64,000 nucleotides of DNA from Desulfobacterium sp. (GCA_030145245.1 JAQYWC010000052.1:158489-222488), one strand, 5' to 3'; positions 16,579-27,180 are shown, counted from the first letter of the stretch. Notes: generated by a model not told the origin, from the letters alone. Numbers and translations are program-made.

Positions 16579-17800
16579 CGATGATTTTCCTGTAGGCTTG
16601 TGCGGTTTTTACGGCAGTTTTCTCCCAGGTAAAGTTTTCCATGACGCGTTTGTAGCCGGCTTCGGCAAGGCGCTCACGCTCAGCGGGATCGTCGAAAAGC
16701 GTTTCAATGGCCGTCTCAAGGGCCGTGGCATCCTTTGGCGGAACCAGGAGGGCTGCATCCCCCGCAACTTCCGGAAGTGCTCCCCCCGTGGTTGATATCA
16801 CGGGGATCCTGCAGGCCATGGCTTCTCCCACGGGCAGGCCAAAGCCTTCGTAGAGGGAGGGTACAACGGCAATGCTGGCTCTTGCGTACTCCTGGAGGAA
16901 TTGCTGGTTGTCGATCCTGCCTGTGAACTCCACATGACCGGCAAGGTCCAGCTGTTTCACCAGTCGTTCGATGCCGCCGTTCTTTTTAGGGGCGCCGATG
17001 ACCGTGAGTCTGACCGGTCGTCGCAGTGAGAGATTTTTTACTGCATGGAGAAGGTAGTAGAGTCCCTTCAGGGGGGTGTCGGCACTGTTGGTGACGATCA
17101 GCCGCCAGGGGTCCTTTTTTACATTTTCCAGGGGGTAGAAGAGGCTGGTGTCGATGCCGATGGGTATGGTGGTGAACCGGTCGGCCGGGATGGAGAACTC
17201 CTTGGCGATGTCATGCTTGGAGTAGTCGGACACGGTGATGAGGCTCTTGAGTCGTCTTGCAACAAACTTCTGCATTCCGATGAACGAGTACCACCTCAGG
17301 TGTTTGACCTTTTTGATGAAGGATCGCGTGCTCTTTACTGCGATTCTCCTGTCAACCGTGATGGGGTGGTGAATGGTTGCCGTGAGCGGAACCTTGTTCG
17401 CAAGGGAGAGCATGCTATAGCTCAGACACTGGTTGTCATGGATGATGTCGAATCGGGACAGCTTGTCTTTGAGGTAGTTGTTTGCCCTCATGCCAAAGGT
17501 GAGGGGTTCGGAATACCCCATGGTTGAAATCCCTAACCATTCGATCAGATTGATGGGATCTTTCAGCTCCTCAAAGGAGGGTGTCCTGAACAGATCTTCA
17601 GGATTGTAGAGATCCAATGTCTTGAGCATGGTAAGATTTGCATGGCCGTTGAGCTGGGGGTCGGGTGGTCCTGCGATCACTTCGACCCTGTGCCCGAGAT
17701 CGGTCAGGGCACGGCTCAGGTTTCTGACATATACACCTTGGCCGCCGCAGTGGGGATTGCTTCGGTAGCTGATGATTCCTATGTTGAGTGGATTTGTCAT
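16559..17800 (-). CDS. Glycosyltransferase family 4 (GT-B fold)
   Basis: 413 residues from ATG 17800 (MTNPLNIGIISYRSNPHCGGQGVYVRNLSRAL), the typical GT4 N-terminus with its glycine-rich donor loop. The nucleotide-sugar motif EGFGLPVGEAMACRIPVISTTGGALPEVAG lies in the C-terminal half, with the E-x7-E pattern. An upstream extension of the frame runs through the tRNA-Arg gene and is not coding. The role is transfer of a sugar to a lipid or polysaccharide in the cytosol. The acceptor is unknown. It is co-transcribed with the methyltransferase that overlaps its 3' end. Confidence 0.9.
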   Translation of the reverse strand: MTNPLNIGIISYRSNPHCGGQGVYVRNLSRALTDLGHRVEVIAGPPDPQLNGHANLTMLKTLDLYNPEDLFRTPSFEELKDPINLIEWLGISTMGYSEPLTFGMRANNYLKDKLSRFDIIHDNQCLSYSMLSLANKVPLTATIHHPITVDRRIAVKSTRSFIKKVKHLRWYSFIGMQKFVARRLKSLITVSDYSKHDIAKEFSIPADRFTTIPIGIDTSLFYPLENVKKDPWRLIVTNSADTPLKGLYYLLHAVKNLSLRRPVRLTVIGAPKKNGGIERLVKQLDLAGHVEFTGRIDNQQFLQEYARASIAVVPSLYEGFGLPVGEAMACRIPVISTTGGALPEVAGDAALLVPPKDATALETAIETLFDDPAERERLAEAGYKRVMENFTWEKTAVKTAQAYRKIIDDHTGL

Positions 17801-17813
17801 GATGGGGGATGTA

Positions 17814-17889
17814 TGGTGCGCCCGGCTGGAATCGAACCAGCGATCTACAGCTTCGGAGGCTGTCGCCTTATCCACTGGGCTACGGGCGC
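17814..17889 (-). tRNA. tRNA-Arg (anticodon CCG)
   Basis: The minus strand folds as a complete cloverleaf. The acceptor is GCGCCCG/CGGGCGC with discriminator A and an encoded CCA (17814-17816). The anticodon stem ACAGC/GCTGT encloses CTCCGAA, giving anticodon CCG, and the T arm contains GGTTCGATTCC. It reads the arginine codon CGG. Confidence 0.95.
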
Positions 17890-17927
17890 AAACAAGAATG
17901 TACCTTACTCCTAAAAGGGTTGCGTTG

Positions 17928-19229
17928 TCAAGGGCGAATTTCCTCTGTAAGCATTTTTCTGGCCTCGCCGGCAACATAGAGCGAGCCTGCGATGCACACC
18001 GCATCTTTGGGGGATGACGTCTTTATGGCATGGTCCACAGCCTTGGCAACGGTTTCGATGACAGTGATATCCTTTGAAAAAAAGGATTTGGCTGTCTGTT
18101 CGAGGATGACAGGATCGATGCTCCGCTTGTTGTCCGCCCGGGTGAAGATGACCCTTTCAGCCCAGGGCAGGAGAAGTTTAAGCATGGGTTCAAAGGCCTT
18201 GTCGTCCAGGATTCCCAGGACCAGTGTCAATGGTCTGTCTGAAAGTTCCTCTTCAAAGAAGCGGGCCAGGTTGGTTGCCGCGGCCAGGTTGTGGGCTCCG
18301 TCCAGTACCACCAGAGGGTCTGCCATGATCTTTTCCAACCGTCCGGCCCACCGGGTTTCTGTCAGGCCTTTTTTTACAACCCCATCTGAAATAGCGGGCT
18401 TCTGGTTCTCCTGGGCGGGAAACAACAGTTCCACGGCGGCCAGGGCCAGGGCGGCGTTGTCCAGCTGGTGACGGCCGGGTAAACGGGTGGTTGCCCCGGG
18501 TATGGTTCGCGACATGCCGTTGTAGGTGAAACTTGTTTTGTCCCCATCCCGGCTGGTCTGAAAGTCTCTTCCAAGAAGATGGAGGGGAGCCTGCCGCTCT
18601 GCTGCAATGTCGGTGATAACCCCGAGGGCCTGCTCCTGGGTCACGCCGGTGACAACGGGAACCCCGGATTTGATGATGCCCCCTTTTTCCATTGCAATGG
18701 CCTCGATGGTGTCCCCAAGGTATTCCGTGTGTTCAATGGAAAGGTTGGAGATGACACAAAGTTCCGGGGACAGGACGTTGGTGGCGTCGAGCCTTCCGCC
18801 CATACCGGTTTCGATGATTGCCCACTCCACGCCATCCCTGTCGAACAGGTAGAAAGCCATGGCTGTTGCAAGCTCGAAAAAGGTTGCCTGCCGTTCGGCC
18901 GTATCAGCCTGCTTCACGGCCAGGTAGGCCTCCACCACGTCATCGTCTGAAACCTGACGGCCGTCGATGACAAAGCGTTCATTGAATTTGATCAGATGGG
19001 GGGAGGTGTATAAGCCGGTCTTGAACCCGGCACCCCTGAGGATGGAGGTAATATATGATGCTATGGAGCCTTTACCGTTGGTGCCGGCAATGTGAATGCT
19101 CTTGAATCGCTTTTCCGGAGAGCCGAGGTTGGTTAATATCTGGGAAGTGGTGTCAAGTCCCAGTTTGATGCCAAACCGTCCAAGTCCGTACATATGTTCA
19201 AGACACTCATCATAGGAGATCTGTTTCAT
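17928..19229 (-). CDS. folC: Bifunctional folylpolyglutamate / dihydrofolate synthase
   Basis: ATP-dependent ligase adding glutamate to folates (and to dihydropteroate). 433 residues from ATG 19229. The P-loop is HIAGTNGKGSIASYI, the Mur-ligase-like second motif is WAIIETGMGGRLDATNV, SNLSIEHTEYLGDTIEAIAMEKGGIIK follows, and VLDGAHNLAAATNL marks the C-terminal domain. The frame stays open to 19277, but that extension starts inside the rpsU terminator hairpin, so ATG 19229 is preferred although it lacks a strong ribosome site. No accD gene is adjacent. Confidence 0.93.
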   Translation of the reverse strand: MKQISYDECLEHMYGLGRFGIKLGLDTTSQILTNLGSPEKRFKSIHIAGTNGKGSIASYITSILRGAGFKTGLYTSPHLIKFNERFVIDGRQVSDDDVVEAYLAVKQADTAERQATFFELATAMAFYLFDRDGVEWAIIETGMGGRLDATNVLSPELCVISNLSIEHTEYLGDTIEAIAMEKGGIIKSGVPVVTGVTQEQALGVITDIAAERQAPLHLLGRDFQTSRDGDKTSFTYNGMSRTIPGATTRLPGRHQLDNAALALAAVELLFPAQENQKPAISDGVVKKGLTETRWAGRLEKIMADPLVVLDGAHNLAAATNLARFFEEELSDRPLTLVLGILDDKAFEPMLKLLLPWAERVIFTRADNKRSIDPVILEQTAKSFFSKDITVIETVAKAVDHAIKTSSPKDAVCIAGSLYVAGEARKMLTEEIRP

Positions 19230-19258
19230 TGTAAGCGATGCTCTATCGGGTTTATAGG

Positions 19259-19300
19259 ATAAAAACCCGGCAGACATACAGGATCTATATCTGCCGGGTT
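19259..19300 (-). terminator. Rho-independent terminator of rpsU
   Basis: On the minus strand AACCCGGCAGA pairs with TCTGCCGGGTT (11 bp) followed by TTTTT. It lies 40 bases beyond the rpsU stop codon and just before folC. Confidence 0.9.
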
Positions 19301-19339
19301 CTTGTTAACCATTGAGGTTATATTTTCAACGGATTGTGC

Positions 19340-19537
19340 CTAACGTCTTCTGGAGCTGGCAATGCGCTGTCTTCTCATTGCCTCTCTCATTTTACGTCGC
19401 CTGAACTGGCTCGGTTTTTCAAAATGTTTTTTCATTTTGAGACGTTTGAACAGCCCGTCATTCTGAATCTTTTTCTTCAGAATTTTCATGGCTCTTTCAA
19501 CGTCATTGTCAATGACTTTGACTGTGATATCCTTCAA
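19340..19537 (-). CDS. rpsU: 30S ribosomal protein S21
   Basis: A 65-residue, very basic protein that takes part in initiation at the 30S platform. The sequence begins MKDITVKVIDNDVERAMKIL and ends in the arginine-rich RRRKMREAMRRQRIASSRRR, which is diagnostic of S21. GGGGCG-type ribosome site upstream on the minus strand. It is a single-gene unit ending at the hairpin at 19259-19300. Confidence 0.95.
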   Translation of the reverse strand: MKDITVKVIDNDVERAMKILKKKIQNDGLFKRLKMKKHFEKPSQFRRRKMREAMRRQRIASSRRR

Positions 19538-19657
19538 TATGTATCGCCCCTTTCTTACCCACCGATAAACGATGGTTTATTTTTTATGATATTAACCAAT
19601 GTTAATATCAGAGTCGATAACAATGGGCAAGTAAAAAATGACCCGGTTGTATCAATC

Positions 19658-20332
19658 CTACAATTTTGAGATCAGCTCATCAGTAACATCGGGCAGGGCA
19701 TTCTTGCCTTCAAGGGTGAAGTACTTGACAGTGCTGTCATTTGCTGCAAGATCACGGAAGTAGTAGGCTGAAGCCAGGGTTCCGTCCTCTGTGTTGTAGT
19801 AGATGGAGTGGCGTTTGTCGATGGCGCCCTCGTCCTGATCGTCAGCCCTTGAGCTCAAGGCTCCGCCGCATACCCTGCACACGTCTCCGTTGGGCTTGAT
19901 GGCATCGATGAAGATGTTGTTGGGGTGGTTGTTGTCTTTCTCACAGAGGCGGCGGCCCATGATCCGGTCCTTTGCAATCTGGCGGTCAAGGAGCATCTCG
20001 ATGACGATGTCGAGCTTCATTTTCTCTTCTTTGAGGGATGCATCGAGTTTTTCAGCCTGAACCTTGTTTCTCGGGAAACCGTCAAGGAGCCAGCCCTTTG
20101 CGCAGTCGTCCTGTTTGAGTCTGTCAAGGATCATGGGGATGGTGATGTCGTCGGGTACAAGGTCACCCTTGTCGATATACTCTTTGGCTTTCTTACCAAG
20201 CTCGGTTCCACCCTTTATATTGTCACGGAAGATTGCGCCGGATTCGATGTGGGCGATGTTGTACTTGTCCTTGAGGATAGCTCCCTGGGTTCCTTTGCCA
20301 CTGCCGTTGGGTCCGAAAAAAATGATGTTCAT
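19658..20332 (-). CDS. adk: Adenylate kinase
   Basis: Interconverts ATP, ADP and AMP in the cytosol. 224 residues, P-loop FFGPNGSGKGTQG at residues 5-17, the AMP-site stretch IESGAIFRDNI, WLLDGFPRNKVQAEKL, and the LID arginines in DRIMGRRLC. The LID holds several cysteines (RRLCEK, CRVCGG), resembling metal-stabilised LIDs, and is slightly longer than in E. coli. ATG 20332 is preceded by AAGGAG. Monocistronic. Confidence 0.95.
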   Translation of the reverse strand: MNIIFFGPNGSGKGTQGAILKDKYNIAHIESGAIFRDNIKGGTELGKKAKEYIDKGDLVPDDITIPMILDRLKQDDCAKGWLLDGFPRNKVQAEKLDASLKEEKMKLDIVIEMLLDRQIAKDRIMGRRLCEKDNNHPNNIFIDAIKPNGDVCRVCGGALSSRADDQDEGAIDKRHSIYYNTEDGTLASAYYFRDLAANDSTVKYFTLEGKNALPDVTDELISKL

Positions 20333-20491
20333 GTAAATCTCCTTTTGTTTAAGTGATATTTTTTTTCTTATCTAATAAAGAGGTTCCCACCTCTTATATG
20401 GTTGTATTAACACATGCAATGCATGGTGCAGGTCTTTAACTATAAAAGTGGTTGATGATTGTCAAGCTTTGCTGTATTGAAAAAAGATATT

Positions 20492-21106
20492 ATGAAGAAA
20501 ATTCCCATAAAAATAGGCGTTACCGGTTGTGCCGGATCTGGTAAGAGCCTTGTTTGTAAGAGGTTTTCGCAGTTGGGACTCAGGATGGTCTCCTGTGATG
20601 AGATTGCGCGCCAGGTTGTTGAGCCGGGAACAAAGGCCCATGGGCGGCTTGTGGAGCTGTTTGGGGGGGCAATGGTTGGCGGCGACGGGCGTCTTGACAG
20701 GAAAAAGCTGCGGGTGCTTATATCGAACTCAACCGGGGACAGGGAGCGGTTGGAGGGTGTTGTTCAGCCTGCCATCGTGGAGGAGATGTCGCGCCTTCTC
20801 GAGGAGGCGGGTGATGATCTGGTAATTGCCGAGGTGCCTCTCCTGTTCGAGCTTGACCTTGAACAGTATTTTGATATGACCGTGACTGTGGCTGCGCCCC
20901 GGGATGTGCTGGTCCAGAGGGTTTCTGCCCGGGATGGTGTCGATTTCAAATCTGCCCGGTCTCTTCTTGATATGCAGATGTCCCAGCAGGATAAGATCGA
21001 CAGGGCTGACCATGTTATTTGGAATAGTGACAGTGTTGAATCCCTTTTTGTAAAAGTTGATGAACTTTATTCTTCAATAAAGAACTCTTTTCTTGACATG
21101 GGATGA
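20492..21106 (+). CDS. coaE: Dephospho-CoA kinase
   Basis: Last step of coenzyme A synthesis, phosphorylating the 3'-OH of dephospho-CoA. The P-loop is IGVTGCAGSGKSLVCKRF, followed by VSCDEIARQVVEPG and IAEVPLLFE, all characteristic of CoaE. 204 residues from ATG 20492. A TTG 33 bases upstream is possible but adds residues outside the family. It precedes rho by 180 bases in the same direction. Confidence 0.93.
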   Translation: MKKIPIKIGVTGCAGSGKSLVCKRFSQLGLRMVSCDEIARQVVEPGTKAHGRLVELFGGAMVGGDGRLDRKKLRVLISNSTGDRERLEGVVQPAIVEEMSRLLEEAGDDLVIAEVPLLFELDLEQYFDMTVTVAAPRDVLVQRVSARDGVDFKSARSLLDMQMSQQDKIDRADHVIWNSDSVESLFVKVDELYSSIKNSFLDMG

Positions 21107-21288
21107 AGAATGGTTTAGCAATTATAGTGTATGTCCCATGTGTCTGCGTAAATCTGCTGATTTACAACAAAGCTGCCGCAACAAAATTTCACGAGTATAT
21201 TTCAATCCATAGAAGAAGGTGCTCTTCGTATTTTAAAATCCAATGAAAGACAGTATGAAAATCAATTATTTTTACGGAGTCTATTCCC

Positions 21289-22536
21289 ATGAATCTTGAA
21301 GAACTACAGAGGATGAAGATCAGTGAGCTGACCGAGCTTGCAAAGAAATACAAACTCAAGGGGGTCGGCGGTGTCAAAAAACAGGAACTGATCTTTGCCC
21401 TGCTCCAGGCAGCCATCGAGGAGAGCGGACAGATCTATGGCGAGGGAACCCTGGAGATTCTTCCTGATGGATTTGGGTTTTTACGGGCACCCGACTATAA
21501 TTACCTTCCCGGGCCGGATGATATCTATGTTTCGCCGTCCCAGATACGAAGGTTTAATCTAAGGACGGGAGACACCCTGTCCGGCCAGGTCCGGCAGCCA
21601 AAGGACAGTGAACGCTACTTTGCTCTGTTGAAGGTTGAGGCGGTTAATTACGAAAATCCCGAGCTTGCAGCGGAGACGATCCTGTTTGACAATCTAACTC
21701 CCCTCTATCCTGAGCGTAAGATGAACGTTGAGCGGGAGCCCGACAACTACTCCATGCGCGTTATTGAGCTGATGGCTCCCATCGGGTTTGGCCAGCGCGG
21801 ACTTATCGTTTCTCCCCCCAGGTCCGGTAAGACCATGCTTCTGAAAAGCATTGCCAACTCAATGATCGCTTCCCATGAAAATATCGTTCCCATGATCCTG
21901 CTCATCGATGAGCGGCCTGAGGAAGTTACGGATATGGCTCGTTCGGTAAAGGCTGAGGTGATCAGTTCGACCTTTGATGAGCCTGCTGAACGTCATGTTC
22001 AGGTGGCTGAAATGGTGATCGAAAAGGCCAAGAGAATGGTGGAGCAGGGTCACGACGTGGTGATTCTTTTGGATAGTATTACCCGGCTTGCCAGGGCTTA
22101 TAATGCTGTTATGCCTCCTTCCGGAAAGATCCTCTCCGGTGGTGTCGACTCTAACGCTCTGGATCGACCTAAACGGTTTTTCGGTGCTGCCAGAAATATT
22201 GAAGAGGGCGGCAGTCTCACTATTATTGCGACTGCGCTCATTGATACGGGTAGCCGTATGGATGAGGTTATTTTTGAGGAGTTCAAGGGTACAGGTAACA
22301 TGGAGTTGGTTTTGGATCGGAAGCTTGCCGACAGAAGAATTTTTCCAGCCATTGACATGAATAAATCCGGAACCCGAAAAGAGGAACTGCTCATGGATCC
22401 CCAGACTTTGAACCGGGTCTGGATTCTCAGAAAGCTGCTTTCAAGTCTAAATCCTGTCGACTCCATGTCTTTTTTACTTGAAAAAATGCAAGGAACAGAG
22501 GATAATGCAGAATTTCTTGATTTGATGAATTCATGA
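21289..22536 (+). CDS. rho: Transcription termination factor Rho
   Basis: Hexameric RNA helicase that ends transcription. 415 residues: N-terminal Rho_N helix bundle ([21 protein letters not shown]...), cold-shock-like RNA-binding fold with [39 protein letters not shown], and the RecA-type motor with Walker [12 protein letters not shown], Walker [17 protein letters not shown] and the Q/R loops. The N-terminus has no long insertion as in actinobacteria. GGAG at ordinary distance before ATG 21289. Confidence 0.97.
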   Translation: MNLEELQRMKISELTELAKKYKLKGVGGVKKQELIFALLQAAIEESGQIYGEGTLEILPDGFGFLRAPDYNYLPGPDDIYVSPSQIRRFNLRTGDTLSGQVRQPKDSERYFALLKVEAVNYENPELAAETILFDNLTPLYPERKMNVEREPDNYSMRVIELMAPIGFGQRGLIVSPPRSGKTMLLKSIANSMIASHENIVPMILLIDERPEEVTDMARSVKAEVISSTFDEPAERHVQVAEMVIEKAKRMVEQGHDVVILLDSITRLARAYNAVMPPSGKILSGGVDSNALDRPKRFFGAARNIEEGGSLTIIATALIDTGSRMDEVIFEEFKGTGNMELVLDRKLADRRIFPAIDMNKSGTRKEELLMDPQTLNRVWILRKLLSSLNPVDSMSFLLEKMQGTEDNAEFLDLMNS

Positions 22537-22575
22537 TAAGCGTGAAAAAAAGATATATTATAAGGAGTTAAGGGT

Positions 22576-22803
22576 ATGAGAAAAGATTTACATCCGGAAT
22601 ACACACGAACAATGGCATCCTGCGCATGCGGGAATACACTGGAGGTTGGCTCCACAAAAGAGAACATCAAGGTGGAAATTTGTGCAAAATGCCATCCTTT
22701 CTTCACCGGAAAACAGAAGCTTGTTGATACTGCAGGACGAATCGACCGCTTTAAGAAAAAATATGCGGGATTTGACGCTGCTTCAGCTGCTGTAAAAAAG
22801 TAA
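22576..22803 (+). CDS. rpmE: 50S ribosomal protein L31 (zinc-binding form)
   Basis: A 75-residue protein with [27 protein letters not shown]. Cysteines 16, 18, 36 and 39 give the Zn-ribbon, so this is the Cys-plus form. It follows rho by 39 bases with its own AAGGAG site and ends at a strong hairpin terminator. Rho-rpmE linkage is common in bacteria. Confidence 0.95.
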   Translation: MRKDLHPEYTRTMASCACGNTLEVGSTKENIKVEICAKCHPFFTGKQKLVDTAGRIDRFKKKYAGFDAASAAVKK

Positions 22804-22823
22804 ATAAACTTTTTAAAAAATGA

Positions 22824-22861
22824 GGGGGGACCAGGGGTGCGTATTCCTGGTTTCCCCTTTT
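22824..22861 (+). terminator. Rho-independent terminator after rpmE
   Basis: GGGGGGACCAGG (22824-22835) pairs along 12 bp (two G-T pairs) with CCTGGTTTCCCC (22846-22857), followed by TTTT. It sits immediately before the prfA start, so prfA needs readthrough or its own promoter. Confidence 0.8.
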
Positions 22862-22874
22862 GAGTTTACGGGCC

Positions 22875-23939
22875 ATGATAAATAAATTACAGGGTACAAA
22901 AGAGCGATTCGTCAAGCTTGAGCATCTGTTGAGTGATCCGGCCGTCATTGCCGACCAGGTCAAGTATCAGAAGTATCTCAAGGAGCATGGCGAGCTGAAT
23001 AAGGTTGTTTCCGTGTTCACCGTCTATGAGGAACTCGTCGGGGAGCTTGCCGAGGCAAAGGAGCTTCTCAAGGATGCTGATGCCGATATCAGGGATATGG
23101 CAAAGGATGAAATTGCCTCCCTTGGCGAAAGGCTGGAGGAACTTGAGTCTGAGTTGAAGCTGCTTCTTATGCCAAAGGATCCCCGGGACGACAAGAATGT
23201 CATCCTTGAGATTCGGGCTGGTACCGGAGGGGAGGAAGCGGGTCTCTTTGCGGGCGATCTCTTCAGGATGTATTCCAGATATGCCGAGGGTAAGAGATGG
23301 GCTGTGGAGGTGATTGAAAGCAGTCACTCCAGCGCCGGCGGATTCAAGGAAGTGATTGCCATGGTTCGGGGGACAGGCGCTTTCAGCTCTTTTAAATATG
23401 AGAGTGGCACCCATAGGGTGCAGCGGGTGCCGGAGACCGAGACCCAGGGTCGGGTTCATACCTCTGCTGTGACAGTTGCCGTGTTGCCTGAAGCCGAGGA
23501 TGTGGAGCTGGTTATCGAGCCTACCGAGTTGAAGATCGATGTGTTCAGGGCGTCCGGACCTGGCGGCCAGTCTGTCAACACCACGGATTCCGCGGTTCGA
23601 ATTACCCATCTTCCAACAGGGATTGTTGCCACCTGCCAGGACGAGAAGTCCCAGATCAAGAACAAGCTCCAGGCTATGAAAGTCCTTAAGGCCCGTGTTC
23701 TTGACAAGATGGTGAGGGAGCAGGAAGAAAAAAGGGCTGCCCAGCGAAAAGGGCAGGTGGGGACCGGCGATCGAAGCGGAAGGATCAGGACCTATAATTA
23801 TCCCCAGGGCAGGATGACCGATCACAGGATCGGGCTCACGCTGTATAAGCTGGACAGTATTATGGAAGGGGATATCCAGACGATTGTTGACGAGCTTAAG
23901 ACCCACAGTCAGGCTGAGGCTCTTAAGGAGGCTCAGTAA
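22875..23939 (+). CDS. prfA: Peptide chain release factor 1
   Basis: Releases nascent peptides at UAA and UAG. 354 residues from ATG 22875 ([12 protein letters not shown]). The peptidyl-hydrolase loop is [26 protein letters not shown] (GGQ), and the codon-recognition motif of RF1 corresponds to the [18 protein letters not shown] region (PxT-type). Directly upstream of prmC, which methylates the GGQ glutamine. RF1 does not read UGA, which matters for the recoded UGA proposed at 8444. Confidence 0.95.
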   Translation: MINKLQGTKERFVKLEHLLSDPAVIADQVKYQKYLKEHGELNKVVSVFTVYEELVGELAEAKELLKDADADIRDMAKDEIASLGERLEELESELKLLLMPKDPRDDKNVILEIRAGTGGEEAGLFAGDLFRMYSRYAEGKRWAVEVIESSHSSAGGFKEVIAMVRGTGAFSSFKYESGTHRVQRVPETETQGRVHTSAVTVAVLPEAEDVELVIEPTELKIDVFRASGPGGQSVNTTDSAVRITHLPTGIVATCQDEKSQIKNKLQAMKVLKARVLDKMVREQEEKRAAQRKGQVGTGDRSGRIRTYNYPQGRMTDHRIGLTLYKLDSIMEGDIQTIVDELKTHSQAEALKEAQ

Positions 23940-23942
23940 GCC

Positions 23943-24842
23943 ATGGCCAGTGATCAAGGCCCGTGGACGATTAAAAAGATCCTCACCTGGACCGACAACT
24001 ATTTTAAGTCCAACGAGGTCGACAGCCCAAGGCTTGCTGCCGAAATTCTGCTCAGTCACTGTCTTGATATCAGGCGGCTTGACCTTTATCTCCAGCATGA
24101 CCGTCCACTGAACCCGGATGAGCTTGCCTCGTTCCGGGGATTGATAAAGCGGCGGATTGACCGGGAACCTGTTGCTTACATCACCGGGTCAAGGGGATTC
24201 TGGGAGTCTGATTTTAAGGTGGCGCCCGGGGTGCTGATCCCAAGGCCCGATACGGAAGTGTTGGTGGAAGTTGCGCTCAAAGTGCTCGGCCAGAAAGGCG
24301 ATAAGCCCCGTCGGGTGCTGGAATTGGGTGTTGGATCAGGGGCTGTAATTGTGAGTCTTGCAAGGAGCCATCCGGAGTGGCAGTGTTTTGCATGTGACCT
24401 CTCCTTGACTGCATTGGGCGTAGCCGCTTCCAATGCCGCCATGGAGCCCCAATGTTCAAATCTCAGCTTTGTTGCCGGTTCGTGGTTTTCCTCGTTCAGG
24501 CCCCAGGCTCAATTTGATCTTGTGGTTTCCAATCCTCCCTACATCCCGTCCCGGGATATCGAAACCCTGCAACCTGAAATTAATCGCTATGAGCCGCTTC
24601 TCGCCCTTGACGGAGGGCCCGACGGTCTGGATTGTGTCCGAACTATCATGGCGGAGGCCTGTGACTATCTGGTCCCCGGCGGAACCCTGCTTTTGGAAAC
24701 CGGGTCGGATCAGCGGGAAGGGGTGGGGCAGATTTTCAAAAACTGCCCGGATTTCGCATCCATTGAGTTTTTTAATGACTATGCCGGGCTTCACCGGGTG
24801 GTTAAGCTTGAAAAAAAGATTGCCAACAGCAAACCTCTTTGA
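23943..24842 (+). CDS. prmC: Release factor glutamine N5-methyltransferase
   Basis: Methylates the GGQ glutamine of release factors. 299 residues with an N-terminal helical domain, the SAM motif VLELGVGSGAVIVSLA and the catalytic NPPY in VVSNPPYIPSRD, which binds the target glutamine. The start lies 3 bases after prfA, and enzyme and substrate are in one operon as is usual. Confidence 0.95.
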   Translation: MASDQGPWTIKKILTWTDNYFKSNEVDSPRLAAEILLSHCLDIRRLDLYLQHDRPLNPDELASFRGLIKRRIDREPVAYITGSRGFWESDFKVAPGVLIPRPDTEVLVEVALKVLGQKGDKPRRVLELGVGSGAVIVSLARSHPEWQCFACDLSLTALGVAASNAAMEPQCSNLSFVAGSWFSSFRPQAQFDLVVSNPPYIPSRDIETLQPEINRYEPLLALDGGPDGLDCVRTIMAEACDYLVPGGTLLLETGSDQREGVGQIFKNCPDFASIEFFNDYAGLHRVVKLEKKIANSKPL

Positions 24843-24996
24843 TATATAAAGCAGGATTTGTTTAAAGTTAGGTTGTTACTACACACACTCCCTGATCTGG
24901 TTTCGGGTGCTTTTCTGTTATTATGGAAAGTCGAGACCGGAAAGGATCGGAGTGGCGGGAAAAAAAAACCATTTAAGAAATAGAACGGAGAAAAGT

Positions 24997-25827
24997 ATGG
25001 CTTACGTTACAATGAGAGAACTACTTGAGGCAGGTGTCCACTTCGGTCACCAGACACGTCGTTGGAATCCGAAGATGAAGAAGTATATCTTTGGCGCAAG
25101 GAACGGTATTTACATTGTCGATCTTCAGCAGACAGTCAAGATGTTCCGGACTGCCTATGATTTCATTGCAGACACAGCAGCCGATGGCAAGAGTATTCTC
25201 TTTGTAGGTACCAAAAAACAGGCAAGGGAGTCTGTCTACGAAGAGGCCAACCGGGCTGAAACATATTACGTACAGAATCGTTGGCTCGGCGGTATGTTGA
25301 CAAACTTCCAGACCATCAAGAAAACCATTGGTCGGTATGAGTTCCTCAATACTATCGAGAACGACGGAACCATCGAAGATTACCCCAAGAAAGAGCGGGT
25401 CAAGATGGGCAAGGAAAAGGAGAAGCTCGAGGCGTGCATCGGCGGTATCTCCAAGATGAAGAACCTTCCCGGCGCCATCTTTGTAATCGATCCTAAAAAC
25501 GAATCCATTGCCGTTAAAGAGGGCAAACGCCTCGGTATCCCCATCGTTGCAGTTGTTGATACCAATTGTGATCCCGATGATATCGACTACGTCATTCCCG
25601 GAAACGACGACGCCATCCGTTCCATCCGGCTGTTTGCTTCAAAGATCGCTGATGCCTGCATTGAGGGTAAACAGCGTTACATGGAGAAGCAGCAGGCAGG
25701 GTCTGACAAGGATATGGACGCAGCGTTCCAGGGTGCAATCGCAGCTGAAGAGCGAACCGTTGAGTCCGACGGAACAGACGGACCCGTTGTCGAAAAGATC
25801 AAAAGGAAAACTGCACCGGCTGAGTAA
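24997..25827 (+). CDS. rpsB: 30S ribosomal protein S2
   Basis: 276 residues from ATG 24997 with GGAG upstream. The signature [44 protein letters not shown] at the N-terminus is followed by [10 protein letters not shown] and [12 protein letters not shown]. The C-terminal tail beyond about residue 235 is acidic and variable. An upstream in-frame extension to 24907 is not conserved sequence. First gene of the S2-EF-Ts-UMP kinase operon. Confidence 0.97.
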   Translation: MAYVTMRELLEAGVHFGHQTRRWNPKMKKYIFGARNGIYIVDLQQTVKMFRTAYDFIADTAADGKSILFVGTKKQARESVYEEANRAETYYVQNRWLGGMLTNFQTIKKTIGRYEFLNTIENDGTIEDYPKKERVKMGKEKEKLEACIGGISKMKNLPGAIFVIDPKNESIAVKEGKRLGIPIVAVVDTNCDPDDIDYVIPGNDDAIRSIRLFASKIADACIEGKQRYMEKQQAGSDKDMDAAFQGAIAAEERTVESDGTDGPVVEKIKRKTAPAE

Positions 25828-25856
25828 CGGCTGGGTAACGATAAGGAGTGTTAGAA

Positions 25857-26453
25857 ATGGCTGAAATAACAGCAGCAATGGTAAAAGAGCTTCGTGATAA
25901 AACCGGATCCGGAATGATGGATTGCAAGCGAGCCCTGGCCGAGAACGAGGGTGATATTGAAAAGGCCCTTGATTATCTGAGAACAAAGGGACTTGCAAAG
26001 GCACAGAAACGTGCCGGCAGAACAACCTCCGAAGGCGTTGTTTTTCCCTATATTCATACAGGATCCAAGCTCGGTGTTCTGGTCGAGATCAACTGCGAGT
26101 CTGATTTTGTTGCAAAGACTGATGATTTTCTTGAATTTGCAAAGAATATCGCCATGCATATTGCCGCAGCTAACCCCGCCGGCCTCAATCCTGAGGATAT
26201 CCCGGAAGAGGTTATTGCAAGGGAGCGGGAGATCTACCACTCCCAGGCCCTTGAGCAGGGAAAACCTGAAAAAATCATCGACAAGATCGTGGACGGACAG
26301 ATCCAGAAGTTCTACAAGGATTCCTGTCTCATGAGCCAGCCCTATATTCGGGAGCCCAAGAAATCGATCGCCGAGATCACCACCGAGGCCATTGCAAAGA
26401 TCGGTGAGAATATCCAGATCAAAAGATTTACACGTTTTCAGATAGGAGAGTAA
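25857..26453 (+). CDS. tsf: Elongation factor Ts
   Basis: Nucleotide exchange factor for EF-Tu. 198 residues: UBA-like N-terminus with [22 protein letters not shown], then TDFV-type core stretch [31 protein letters not shown], and a single short dimerisation region, so it is the compact form. The ATG at 25857 has AAGGAG 8-9 bases upstream; the ATG at 25848 inside that spacing is unlikely. Confidence 0.96.
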   Translation: MAEITAAMVKELRDKTGSGMMDCKRALAENEGDIEKALDYLRTKGLAKAQKRAGRTTSEGVVFPYIHTGSKLGVLVEINCESDFVAKTDDFLEFAKNIAMHIAAANPAGLNPEDIPEEVIAREREIYHSQALEQGKPEKIIDKIVDGQIQKFYKDSCLMSQPYIREPKKSIAEITTEAIAKIGENIQIKRFTRFQIGE

Positions 26454-26457
26454 AAAC

Positions 26458-27180
26458 TTGGAGAGGAAACCTGAATTTGACAGGATCCTGATCAAGCTCA
26501 GCGGTGAAGCCCTGATGGGAGATCAGGGCTTCGGTATAAAGCCGGAGATGATCAGCTACGTTGCCGAAGAGGTAGCAGAGGTTCACAGAATGGGCGTCCA
26601 GGTTTCCATGGTTGTCGGAGGCGGCAACATCTTCAGGGGAGTCGCTGGAAGCTCTGCCGGAATGGACAGAGCTTCCGCCGATAACATGGGAATGCTGGCG
26701 ACTGTTATCAACAGTCTTGCGCTCTCAGACGCTCTTGAGAAACATGGGGTACCAACCCGCGTCCAGTCAGCCATTGAAATGAACCGGATTGCGGAACCCT
26801 TTATCCGGAGAAAGGCTGAGCGTCACCTGGAAAAGGGCAGGGCCGTTATTTTTGCGGCAGGAACCGGTAACCCCTACTTCACCACCGATACGGCAGCAGT
26901 GCTTCGGGCCCAGGAGATTCAAGCCCAGATTTTGTTCAAGGCAACCCAGGTGGATGGTGTCTATGATAAGGATCCCGCCATTCATGATGACGCCAGCTTT
27001 ATCAAGGAACTATCCTACATGGAGGTGCTGGAACGACAGCTCCACGTCATGGATATGACAGCCATCTCCCTTGCCATGGACAATGATCTGCCCCTTCAGA
27101 TCTTTGATCTCCACACAAAGGGCAACATCGCAAAGGCCGTTACCGGAAACGATGTTGGTACCCGAATCTACAGCCGTTAA
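26458..27180 (+). CDS. pyrH: UMP kinase
   Basis: Phosphorylates UMP to UDP; hexameric amino-acid-kinase fold. 240 residues with [23 protein letters not shown] and the nucleotide-binding [16 protein letters not shown]. Translation appears to begin at TTG 26458 (AGGAGAG 7-8 bases before it), 4 bases after tsf, since the first in-frame ATG is beyond the conserved N-terminus. Confidence 0.95.
   Translation: MERKPEFDRILIKLSGEALMGDQGFGIKPEMISYVAEEVAEVHRMGVQVSMVVGGGNIFRGVAGSSAGMDRASADNMGMLATVINSLALSDALEKHGVPTRVQSAIEMNRIAEPFIRRKAERHLEKGRAVIFAAGTGNPYFTTDTAAVLRAQEIQAQILFKATQVDGVYDKDPAIHDDASFIKELSYMEVLERQLHVMDMTAISLAMDNDLPLQIFDLHTKGNIAKAVTGNDVGTRIYSR

Noticed and set aside
17801..18004. N-terminal extension of the glycosyltransferase frame
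   Set aside because: It runs through the tRNA-Arg(CCG) gene; the recognisable protein begins at ATG 17800.
24907..24996. 30-codon N-terminal extension of S2
   Set aside because: Conserved S2 sequence begins at ATG 24997, which has its own ribosome site.
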